The notes under the pieces: model-generated
Seen by the model: only the letters and a program-made list of their open reading frames with translations
Database searches by the model: none
What the model was told of the DNA's origin: nothing
Position numbers and translations under genes: made by a program
Part shown: positions 1 through 5,888 of the stretch, in pieces
How the letters are laid out: the number at the start of each line of letters is the position of its first letter
Numbering within the stretch: the stretch's first letter is position 1
Origin: an uncultured Synergistales bacterium
GTDB taxonomy: Bacteria > Synergistota > Synergistia > Synergistales > Aminobacteriaceae
DNA: 6,935 nt
Assembly: GCA_937957815.1 (NCBI GenBank)
Contig: CALFXN010000377.1
Span: 1 to 6,935 of the forward strand
Direction of reading: 5' to 3'

Positions 1-1
1 C

Positions 2-826
2 GGATGGGATGGAGAGGGCGCCGACATGGAGATGATCGTGCTGCTGACAGGCGCGCTCGAGAAGATGGGGCTCGCGGATTTCACGATCGCCCTGGGAGAC
101 GCTTCGATCATGAAGATCGCGATGAATCGCACCGGAGCGGCCTCGTCCGGACTCTCGGAAGCGCTGCAGTCTGGGTATCTGAGTGATTTTCTGAGACTCG
201 TCGACGATGCGGACATCCCCGACTATTCGCGCCGGATCCTCCGGGAATTGCCCTTTCTGAAGGGAAACGGCGACATTTTCGAGGCTGGTGCCGATCTCTT
301 CGGCGATCCCTCCCCGTTCTCCGCTCTCCGGAATTTATACGAAGGGCTCGAGGCGCTCGGATACTCGGACAGAATCGTCCTCGATCTCGGCCTCGCACGG
401 GAACTCGGGTACTACAGCGGTCCCGTGTTCGAAGTCTACACCGCCGATTCGGGGGTTCCGATCGGCGGCGGCGGACGCTACGACGCTCTTCTCCAGCGAT
501 TCGGGATCGACGCTCAGGCCGTAGGCTGCGCCGTCAATCTCGAACGGACGCTCATCGACGCCATATCGGCCCCCGCTTCCGAGACACTCGTCGCATGGGC
601 GGGGGGCATCCGGCGCGATCGGGCGTTCCGCGCGGCCGAAGTCCTGCGGAATTCCGGCATTCCCTTCGAGCTGAGCTGGTACGACGAGGCGGCAACATCC
701 AAAGGCGAGGCCCGTTCCGCTGGATTCCGCTGGTGGACCGACCTCGCGGGAGAAGAGATCCTCGATCTCCGGCGCGGAGGAGCCGTCAACCTCGAATCGT
801 GGTCCCGGGGGCGACGAAGATGCTGA
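2..826 (+). CDS. hisZ: ATP phosphoribosyltransferase regulatory subunit HisZ (5'-truncated by window)
   Basis: HisZ is a catalytically dead paralogue of histidyl-tRNA synthetase that forms a complex with short-form HisG and provides histidine feedback control of the first step of histidine synthesis. The frame is open from base 2, and the residues before the first Met (GADMEM at about 20-34) already match the family, so the N-terminal third lies outside the window and the Met at 26 is internal. Visible family marks are the class II synthetase-like RELGYYSGPVFEVY segment and the following GGGGRYDALL glycine-rich motif. After these comes a short C-terminal part that only loosely resembles the HisS anticodon-binding domain. 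HisZ is preferred over HisS because of that weak C-terminus and because a short HisG follows immediately. Its stop overlaps the hisG start by 7 bases (ATGCTGA). Confidence 0.88.
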   Translation, partial: GWDGEGADMEMIVLLTGALEKMGLADFTIALGDASIMKIAMNRTGAASSGLSEALQSGYLSDFLRLVDDADIPDYSRRILRELPFLKGNGDIFEAGADLFGDPSPFSALRNLYEGLEALGYSDRIVLDLGLARELGYYSGPVFEVYTADSGVPIGGGGRYDALLQRFGIDAQAVGCAVNLERTLIDAISAPASETLVAWAGGIRRDRAFRAAEVLRNSGIPFELSWYDEAATSKGEARSAGFRWWTDLAGEEILDLRRGGAVNLESWSRGRRRC

Positions 827-1485
827 CGTTCGTTCTTCCGACTGGACGCGTTCTTCAGGACGCGATCGCGCTGATCGGAGCGGCCGGACTCCCGGCGAAC
901 GGGCTTTCCTCGATCGGACGGCGACTCGTCGTCGTCGAAGGAGAATTCCGCTACATTCTGGCGAAGCCGACGGACGTCCCGGTGTATATCGTCGCGGGAA
1001 CGGCCGATCTCGGCCTTGCGGGAAGCGATGTCCTGATGGAAATGTCCGCTCCCGTCGTCGAGCTCGCGGACACGCGGACCGGGATCTGCCGGATGGTGCT
1101 CGCGGCGCCGAAGGATCGCCCGTTACAGGGGGACTTCTCCGACGGTGCCGCCAAACCGGCCGCAGGCATTCCATGGATCCGCGTCGCGACGAAATATCCG
1201 TCGATCGCGGACCGGTACTTTTCCTCGCGCGGCATTCAGGCCGAGATCATACGGCTGAACGGTTCCGTGGAGCTCGCCCCGAGTCTCGGAATGAGCGACT
1301 GCATCGTTGACATCGTCCAGACGGGCAATACGCTCGCCGCAAACGGGCTCGTCGAACTCGCGACGATATGCCCCGTCTCCCTCAGGCTCGTTGCGAGCAG
1401 GAAGAGCATCGTCCGGAGGCAGCGGGAAATACGCGGAATCCTTTCCGCGATGACGAACCGAAGGAGGAGGAACGACGACGCATGA
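820..1485 (+). CDS. hisG: ATP phosphoribosyltransferase, short-form catalytic subunit HisG
   Basis: HisG condenses ATP with PRPP to phosphoribosyl-ATP, the committed cytoplasmic step of histidine biosynthesis. The 221-residue length is the short form (HisG-S), which lacks the C-terminal regulatory domain and relies on HisZ, encoded just upstream. Family marks in order: N-terminal FVLPTGRVLQDA, the DVPVYIVAGTADLGLAGSDVL segment in the first lobe, RVATKYPSIADRYF in the second lobe, and the PRPP-binding loop DIVQTGNTLAANGL near residue 170. The Met at 820 is chosen because homology begins right there (MLTFVLP). The frame is open further upstream, but that part is out-of-frame shadow over hisZ. 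There is only a weak purine-rich Shine-Dalgarno (about 807-810), so translation is probably coupled to hisZ. The last ~15 residues are basic and look like a variable tail. Confidence 0.95.
   Translation: MLTFVLPTGRVLQDAIALIGAAGLPANGLSSIGRRLVVVEGEFRYILAKPTDVPVYIVAGTADLGLAGSDVLMEMSAPVVELADTRTGICRMVLAAPKDRPLQGDFSDGAAKPAAGIPWIRVATKYPSIADRYFSSRGIQAEIIRLNGSVELAPSLGMSDCIVDIVQTGNTLAANGLVELATICPVSLRLVASRKSIVRRQREIRGILSAMTNRRRRNDDA
1461..1467 (+). promoter_or_regulatory. Strong Shine-Dalgarno for hisB
   Basis: AAGGAGG lies inside the 3' end of hisG, with GGAGGAGG-type purines continuing to 1470, about 11-14 bases before the ATG at 1482. It is the best ribosome-binding site in the operon and decides the hisB start among the upstream in-frame codons. 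It suggests hisB can be initiated independently as well as by coupling through the ATGA overlap. Confidence 0.7.
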
Positions 1486-2060
1486 GTTCGACCATCGAAC
1501 GGACGACAAGCGAAACGAGCGTCAGCGTCTCTCTCGACGTTACCGCCGGAGGCGGCGCGGAGACCGATATCCGGATTCCGTGCGGATTTCTCGGACACAT
1601 GCTCGAGCTCTTCGCCTTTCACGGGGACCTGCATCTTTCCGTCCAAGCGAAAGGGGATACGAACGTCGACGCGCATCACGTCACCGAGGATATCGCAATT
1701 TGTCTCGGAAGGGCGTTCTTCGAGGAGTGGTCCTCCACGGCGAGAGCACGATACGGCTGGTGCGCGCTTCCGATGGACGGGAGCTGCGCCCTCGTTTCGG
1801 TCGATCTCAGCGGCCGGGGCGGATTCCATTTCGACGACACCTTTCCCTCGCCCCGGTGCGGAGATTTCGACATGGAACTGATTCCGGAATTTTGGCATGC
1901 CTTCGCCCGCGAGGCCCGCGCGACGATTCACGCCTCCTTCGTCGCGAAAGACAATTCGCATCACATGGCGGAAGCCCTTTTCAAGGCGATGGCGCACGCC
2001 CTGCGCCAGGCGCTCGTCCCATCGGAAACGACTTCGACCACGAAAGGAGTACTCTTATGA
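1482..2060 (+). CDS. hisB: Imidazoleglycerol-phosphate dehydratase HisB (monofunctional)
   Basis: HisB is a manganese enzyme that dehydrates imidazole-glycerol phosphate to imidazole-acetol phosphate (step 6). The 192-residue protein is the monofunctional type, with no fused histidinol-phosphatase. The two hallmark metal motifs are intact: HHVTED (H65, H66, E69) and DNSHHMAEALFKA (H160, H161, E164); RYGW, the DLSGR phosphate/substrate motif and the TIHA strand are also present. Two usually conserved acidic positions are glycine: the FLDHML-type motif reads GFLGHML (G38) and the PMDE-type motif reads PMDG (G100). Whether these are lineage-typical or affect activity cannot be judged from one sequence. 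The start at 1482 is set by the strong Shine-Dalgarno and the ATGA overlap with hisG. The stop overlaps the hisH start in the same way. Confidence 0.94.
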   Translation: MSSTIERTTSETSVSVSLDVTAGGGAETDIRIPCGFLGHMLELFAFHGDLHLSVQAKGDTNVDAHHVTEDIAICLGRAFFEEWSSTARARYGWCALPMDGSCALVSVDLSGRGGFHFDDTFPSPRCGDFDMELIPEFWHAFAREARATIHASFVAKDNSHHMAEALFKAMAHALRQALVPSETTSTTKGVLL

Positions 2061-2689
2061 TCGGCGTTATCGAATACGGCACGGGCAATACCGGGAACGT
2101 TCTGCGCGCGTTCACGCGCATCGGCATCGGAGCGAAAATTCTCGCATCGCCCGAAGATCGCCACACCATGTCGCTGTTGCTGCTCCCGGGCGTCGGAGCG
2201 TTCGGCCCCGCGATGGACCGCCTCCGGGAGACCGGATGGGCCGATGCGATCCGGAACTGGAACGACCTCGGCAGACCGATTATCGGGATCTGTCTCGGCA
2301 TGCAGCTGCTCTGCGAATCGAGCGAAGAAAACGGCTATCATAAGGGACTCGGGCTCCTTCACGGGCGAGTCGAAGCGCTCCAAACGCACAAGAGGCTGCA
2401 CATGGGATGGAACGGAATCCGCGTCGCGGTCCCAGGACACGAGTCGTACATTCCGGACGGAGCGTTCATGTACTTCGTACATGGCTACTGCGTCACATCG
2501 AGCCTCGATACGGCGACGATCACGCGGTTCGAGGACAAGACGTTCGCTTCGACACTCAGAAGGGGAAACTGCATCGGATTCCAGTTCCACCCGGAACGCA
2601 GCGGTCCGGTGGGACTCAGGCTCCTCGCTTCGGTCACGGCAGAGTTGTCTCCGTCGAAAGGCGTTTGCGGGGAGAGCGTCGTCGCATGA
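2057..2689 (+). CDS. hisH: Imidazole glycerol phosphate synthase, glutaminase subunit HisH
   Basis: HisH is the class I glutamine amidotransferase half of IGP synthase. It hydrolyses glutamine and feeds ammonia through HisF to convert PRFAR into IGP and AICAR. The 210-residue length is normal. The catalytic triad is visible: nucleophile Cys79 in GICLGMQLL, and His178 and Glu180 in QFHPERSG. The PGVGAFG oxyanion-strand motif sits at 44-50. KRLHMGWN replaces the usual KVPHMGWN, and YFVHGYC replaces the common YFVHSY; both changes flank otherwise well-conserved residues. A clear GGAG Shine-Dalgarno (2046-2049) lies 7 bases before the ATG, which overlaps the hisB stop as ATGA. Its partner hisF is one gene further on, after hisA. 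Confidence 0.95.
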   Translation: MIGVIEYGTGNTGNVLRAFTRIGIGAKILASPEDRHTMSLLLLPGVGAFGPAMDRLRETGWADAIRNWNDLGRPIIGICLGMQLLCESSEENGYHKGLGLLHGRVEALQTHKRLHMGWNGIRVAVPGHESYIPDGAFMYFVHGYCVTSSLDTATITRFEDKTFASTLRRGNCIGFQFHPERSGPVGLRLLASVTAELSPSKGVCGESVVA

Positions 2690-3402
2690 TTCTGCTGCCC
2701 GCGATCGATCTCTACGGGGGACACGTCGTCCGGCTGCGAAAAGGGACCTTTTCGGACAGCACGACCTTTCCGGACACCCCGGAAGAGACCGCGCTCCGGT
2801 TTCGCGACGCAGGGGCGACGGATCTTCACGTCATCGACCTCGAGGGGGCCGAATGCGGCGCGCCCGTTCACCTCGCCATCCTCGCGCGTCTGAAGGATCT
2901 CGGCTTCGGAATCAGATTCGGTGGAGGTCTCCGAACTGCGGAGGCGATATCCCGCGCGTTAGGCGCCGGCGCGGATTTCGTCTACGCGGGAAGCGCGCTC
3001 TCGCACAACGAAACAGCCTCTCCCCTGAGGGAACGTTTCTCGGACCGCATCGTTCCGGCCGTCGACGTCCGTGCCGGCAGAACGGCCGTCGACGGCTGGA
3101 AAACCACGACCCGGGAGTCTCCGGAAGAATCGCTCGAACGACTTCGCGATCTGGGATGGAACGCGTTCCTCGTCACGTCGGTCGAGCGCGACGGATGCGG
3201 ACTCGGCCCGGACCTTCCGCTCTACTCGCGGATCCTGTCGCGTTTTCCGGGGAACTCGGTCATGGCTGCGGGAGGAGTGGCGACCATCGGGGATATCCGG
3301 CTCCTGAAAGAGGCCGGACTCTCCGGCGCGATTCTAGGCCGCGCCCTGTACGACGGCGCTCTCGATCTCTCTCGTGCGTTCGCGGAGGTTCGCGAATGCT
3401 GA
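2686..3402 (+). CDS. hisA: ProFAR isomerase HisA
   Basis: HisA is a (beta/alpha)8-barrel that isomerises ProFAR to PRFAR (step 4) by an Amadori rearrangement. The 238-residue length is typical. The general base Asp8 is in LLPAIDLYGG and the general acid Asp127 in IVPAVDVRAG, the expected ends of strands 1 and 5. Phosphate-binding glycine motifs appear as RFGGGLR (near residue 80) and AAGGVATIGD followed by AGLSGAILGRALYDG near the C-terminus. The strand-6 segment reads VTSVERDG, where many HisA proteins have TDI or TEI. VDGW separates it from bifunctional PriA only by overall similarity, which I cannot score here. The ATGA overlap with hisH and a purine stretch (GGGGAGA, 2669-2675) fix the start. 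The stop overlaps hisF by 7 bases. Confidence 0.93.
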   Translation: MILLPAIDLYGGHVVRLRKGTFSDSTTFPDTPEETALRFRDAGATDLHVIDLEGAECGAPVHLAILARLKDLGFGIRFGGGLRTAEAISRALGAGADFVYAGSALSHNETASPLRERFSDRIVPAVDVRAGRTAVDGWKTTTRESPEESLERLRDLGWNAFLVTSVERDGCGLGPDLPLYSRILSRFPGNSVMAAGGVATIGDIRLLKEAGLSGAILGRALYDGALDLSRAFAEVREC

Positions 3403-4157
3403 CGCGACGGATTATCCCCTGCCTCGACGTGAAGGACGGGCGCGTCGTCAAGGGTGTCCGCTTCGCGAATCTCGCCGATTCGGGGGATCCCGCGGAGCTC
3501 GCGCGCCGCTATATGGACGAAGGGGCCGACGAACTCGTCTTTCTCGACATCAGCGCCTCGCATGAAGGTCGCGGGACCATGAGGACATGGGTTCGTTCCG
3601 TCGCGGACGAACTCTCGATTCCCTTCACCGTCGGAGGGGGGATTTCGTCCCTCTCTCAGGCGCGCGGGATCATCGCGCTCGGCGCGGACAAGATCTCGGT
3701 CAATACGGCGGCAGTCCGCAACCCGCGGCTCATCGCCGAGTGCGCCGGGCTGCTCGGGAACCAGGCCGTCGTCCTCGCGGTCGACGCGAAACGGAACGAC
3801 TCGGGCGGCTACGAGGTCTTCACGGAGGGCGGACGAACGCCGAGCGGACGCGACGCGATCGAATGGATCCGCGAAGGCGTCCGACTCGGATGCGGCGAAA
3901 TCCTGCTCACGTCGATGGATCGGGACGGAACGAAGTCGGGATATGACCTCGAATGTCTCTCGCTCGTCTCGCGAAGCGTCGACATCCCGATCATCGCTTC
4001 GGGCGGGGCCGGATCGGTACGGGATTTATTCGCGGCATTCGAGGCCGGGGCGGACGCGGTCCTCGCGGCATCGATCTTTCACACGGGAACCCATACGGTC
4101 GGCGATGTCAAGGAAGCCCTCGCGGCGCTCGGCATCCCGGTACGGAAAACGAGGTGA
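3396..4157 (+). CDS. hisF: Imidazole glycerol phosphate synthase, cyclase subunit HisF
   Basis: HisF is the barrel subunit that receives ammonia from HisH and cyclises PRFAR to imidazole-glycerol phosphate and AICAR. The 253-residue length matches the family. Catalytic Asp11 ([15 protein letters not shown]) and Asp130 (VLAVDAKRN) fall at exactly the usual numbering. FTVGGGI near 77-83, SVNTAA near 101-106, [15 protein letters not shown] in strand 6 and IIASGGAG in strand 7 complete the signature. This is the most canonical protein in the window. The Met at 3396 gives the standard [11 protein letters not shown] start and has GGAGG at 3383-3387, 8 bases upstream, inside hisA. Its frame stays open far upstream through hisA and hisH, but that extension is a GC-driven shadow with no homology. 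Confidence 0.97.
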   Translation: MLTRRIIPCLDVKDGRVVKGVRFANLADSGDPAELARRYMDEGADELVFLDISASHEGRGTMRTWVRSVADELSIPFTVGGGISSLSQARGIIALGADKISVNTAAVRNPRLIAECAGLLGNQAVVLAVDAKRNDSGGYEVFTEGGRTPSGRDAIEWIREGVRLGCGEILLTSMDRDGTKSGYDLECLSLVSRSVDIPIIASGGAGSVRDLFAAFEAGADAVLAASIFHTGTHTVGDVKEALAALGIPVRKTR

Positions 4158-4162
4158 CAGCC

Positions 4163-4849
4163 ATGAAACCATTCTCTCCCGATGCGCTTGTGTTCGACGC
4201 GCACGGCCTCATACCGGTGATCGTCCAGGACGCGGATACCGCTGAAGTCCTCATGATGGGATATTCGAACAGGGAAGCTCTCGGGATCACGCTGAGGACG
4301 GGGAAGGTGACCTTCTTCAGCCGAAAGCGACAGACGCTCTGGACGAAGGGCGAAGAGAGCGGAAGCTTCCTGATTCTCACGGAAATGTTCCTGGATTGCG
4401 ACGGGGATACGGTCCTCGTGCGCGCGCGCCCCCTCGGGCCGACCTGCCACACCGGCGAACGAACCTGCTTTCACAGGCGGTTCGGTTCCTCGTCTTCCGC
4501 CGATCCGACATTCGTCGGGCGACTCTACGGCTATCTCACGTCACGGAAGGACGCCCCCGTATCGGAGAGTTACACCGCGCGTCTGATCGCGGAAGGCCTT
4601 TCCCGCGTCGCGCAGAAGGTCGGCGAGGAGGGAGTCGAAACCGCTCTCGCCGTCGTTTCAGGCGACAGGGAGCGGATCGTATCGGAGGCGGCCGATCTCG
4701 TCTATCACACGTTCGTCGCCCTTATAGCATCGGGGGTCACCTTCACCGACGTCATCGGCGAGCTCGAGTCGCGTCATCGCGCCTCGTCGCCGAAGGGCCA
4801 GAGGACGGCTCTTCCCTCCGATCCGGAAAGAGCGAGCCGGAGTTCCTGA
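4163..4849 (+). CDS. hisI: Bifunctional phosphoribosyl-AMP cyclohydrolase / phosphoribosyl-ATP pyrophosphatase HisIE
   Basis: This fused enzyme carries out steps 2 and 3: the HisE half removes pyrophosphate from PR-ATP and the HisI half opens the adenine ring of PR-AMP. HisI spans about residues 1-108, with GLIPVIVQDADTAEVLMMGY, FFSRKRQTLWTKGEESG, the metal-binding DCDGD (D78, C79, D80) and the zinc cysteines C95 (PTCHTG) and C102 (TCF). HisE spans about 117-205, with SESYTARLIAEG, QKVGEEGVE and EAADLVYH. The ATG at 4163 is 5 bases after the hisF stop, which lies in the Shine-Dalgarno GAGGTGA (4151-4157). At 228 residues it is longer than typical fusions. Residues from about 204 on are a polar basic tail with no family match, and this tail is exactly the part that overlaps the convergent PHP gene. 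It is the last gene of the operon. Confidence 0.95.
   Translation: MKPFSPDALVFDAHGLIPVIVQDADTAEVLMMGYSNREALGITLRTGKVTFFSRKRQTLWTKGEESGSFLILTEMFLDCDGDTVLVRARPLGPTCHTGERTCFHRRFGSSSSADPTFVGRLYGYLTSRKDAPVSESYTARLIAEGLSRVAQKVGEEGVETALAVVSGDRERIVSEAADLVYHTFVALIASGVTFTDVIGELESRHRASSPKGQRTALPSDPERASRSS
4774..4849. other. 76-base convergent 3' overlap of hisIE and the PHP gene
   Basis: Both strands code here: the + strand for the last 24 or so residues and stop of HisIE, the - strand for the last 24 or so residues and stop of the PHP protein. The PHP reading looks like the ancestral one, because its ELRLAL-type C-terminus is usual for that family. The HisIE reading is an unconserved tail beyond the normal end of the HisE domain. 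This suggests hisIE lost an earlier stop and read through into its neighbour. There is therefore no intergenic space between the two operons. Confidence 0.8.
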
Positions 4850-5550
4850 AAGCACGCTGAGCGAAGCATGAGCGTGGTTCCGTACGAGAACGATATGTCA
4901 CCGAGACGATGCGCATCGGACGAACGTAGAATCGTCCGATGCGGATATTCTCCGCGAAGCCGCGTCGCATCGTCCGCGCCGAGACAGCGCGAGAATTCGA
5001 CCGCATCCGACGGGAACTCCGCGGGGAGTGGGCCGAGAACCGCCGGATATGCGAACGACGGGCGATCGACATGAGCGAGGAAGGCGATTCCTCCGATACG
5101 ATGCGCGAGATCCGCGACCTCGTCGACCGAATACCCGACACCCTGAACGAGAAGAATCTCCTCTTCGCGAACGATGTTGTTTTCCGCGTCGACGACGATC
5201 TGTTCCCCGAAAACCGACGGACGATTCCGGACTCCGGGCATCCGGAGCCAAAGCGTTCGTTGCATATCGAACGCCCGTTCGCAGGTTTCGAACAGACAGA
5301 CGATGTGAATATCTTCCGCGGTCTGGACTTCCATTCCAGGAAGAACGACGAGCGGCGTTCCACTCGCCGCGCCGATGACGGCCGGACAATTGTCCGCCGC
5401 GTTGTGATCCGTGATCGCGATCACATCGAGCCGCTCTTCGAGCGCCCGCGCGACGATGTCCGGCGCCCCCATCTCGAGTTCCCCGCAGGGCGACAGAACC
5501 GTATGAATATGAAGATCGGCCCGGAAAGGACGGACCACGTTTCCGTTCAT
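4774..5550 (-). CDS. PHP-domain metal-dependent phosphoesterase
   Basis: The PHP family comprises TIM-like-barrel phosphoesterases using two or three metals; substrates include histidinol phosphate, nucleotides and DNA ends. This 258-residue protein has a full ligand set: H14 and H16 (DLHIHT), D48 and H49 (ITDHN), E74 (GMEV), H82 (DIHI), H160 (LAHVDRPSF) and D212/H214 (SSDAH). It should be an active, cytoplasmic enzyme, as no signal peptide or membrane segment is seen. The substrate is unknown. The ATG at 5550 overlaps the preceding gene's stop as ATGA and has GGAG four bases upstream (complement of 5555-5558). A Met 31 codons earlier (5643) would run deep into the neighbour and has no family match. 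Context is a three-gene - strand operon with an H-cluster protein and a DRTGG protein. Histidinol-phosphatase is a possible alternative role given the adjacent his operon. Confidence 0.9.
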   Translation of the reverse strand: MNGNVVRPFRADLHIHTVLSPCGELEMGAPDIVARALEERLDVIAITDHNAADNCPAVIGAASGTPLVVLPGMEVQTAEDIHIVCLFETCERAFDMQRTLWLRMPGVRNRPSVFGEQIVVDAENNIVREEEILLVQGVGYSVDEVADLAHRIGGIAFLAHVDRPSFAYPAVLGPLPAEFPSDAVEFSRCLGADDATRLRGEYPHRTILRSSDAHRLGDISFSYGTTLMLRSACFQELRLALSGSEGRAVLWPFGDEAR

Positions 5551-5888
5551 GCGTCTCCGCGAACTCCCAACGCGTGAAGGGCGACGCACGCATCGAACGC
5601 CTTCCGTGAACAGACGCCGAGAAAGAGAGATTCCTCCCTGCACTTTTCGACGAGATCGGGATTCGGCTTCCGCCCGGACGCGAGAACGATCCCGGACACA
5701 TCCCTGAGAACCGCGACGGCCGCGACGTTGACGTGGACCTGGATCGTAACCCAGATCATTCCCGGCTCCGCCTCAGCCATGACGCAGCTCAGAAGATCCC
5801 CGGCGACCCCGCCCGTAATTTCCCGATCGGGATTTCCAGGGACGATGACCTCGAGATCCTGGAGCTCAGATAAATCGCTGATCTTCAT
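5547..5888 (-). CDS. Small stand-alone DRTGG-domain protein
   Basis: This 113-residue protein is a single DRTGG-type domain. The domain is named after a motif in proteins such as phosphotransacetylase N-terminal regions and CBS-DRTGG proteins; its function is not established and a ligand-binding or regulatory role is usually assumed. Here the signature reads DREITGG at residues 21-27, followed by VAGDLLSCVMAEAEPGMIWVT and the hydrophobic VHVNVAAVAVLRDVSGIVLASG strand region. No P-loop or kinase domain is present, so names such as 'serine kinase' or 'HPr kinase-like' would overstate it. The ATG at 5888 lies inside the upstream gene (23-base overlap), with AGGTGA about 9 bases before it. Its stop overlaps the PHP start by 4 bases, so the three genes are very likely co-translated. 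Confidence 0.85.
   Translation of the reverse strand: MKISDLSELQDLEVIVPGNPDREITGGVAGDLLSCVMAEAEPGMIWVTIQVHVNVAAVAVLRDVSGIVLASGRKPNPDLVEKCREESLFLGVCSRKAFDACVALHALGVRGDA

Noticed and set aside
335..1174. Long - strand open frame of 279 codons opposite hisZ/hisG (and similar long frames elsewhere, such as 1236-1997 and 1961-2590)
   Set aside because: Arg/Ser/Pro-rich translation with no recognisable domain, lying antisense to well-conserved his genes; typical shadow frames in GC-rich DNA.
2244..3395. In-frame extension of hisF far upstream, which would make a 637-residue protein
   Set aside because: The upstream part is Arg/Ser-rich and lies in another frame of hisH and hisA; canonical HisF homology and a GGAGG site begin at 3396.
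4808..4833. Inverted repeat GCTCTT/AAGAGC with a small inner TCCG/CGGA stem in the hisIE/PHP overlap
   Set aside because: Short and interrupted, no downstream T-tract in either direction, and fully explained by two overlapping coding frames.
4853..4876. Inverted repeat CACGCT/AGCGTG with a 12-base loop just after the hisIE stop, as a possible terminator
   Set aside because: Only 6 base pairs, no T-run on either strand, and located inside PHP coding sequence.
5411..5424. Perfect 14-base palindrome GTGATCGCGATCAC, a possible operator
   Set aside because: It lies well inside the PHP gene and encodes the conserved V-I-A-I residues just before the TDHN metal motif, so coding constraint explains it.
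4939..5577. + strand open frame of 212 codons opposite the PHP gene
   Set aside because: No domain, Arg/Asp-rich, and antisense to a protein with all PHP metal ligands; treated as a shadow.
5551..5643. Upstream Met at 5643 as the start of the PHP protein
   Set aside because: It would add 31 Arg-rich residues overlapping the DRTGG gene without family match; the ATG at 5550 has GGAG and the ATGA junction.
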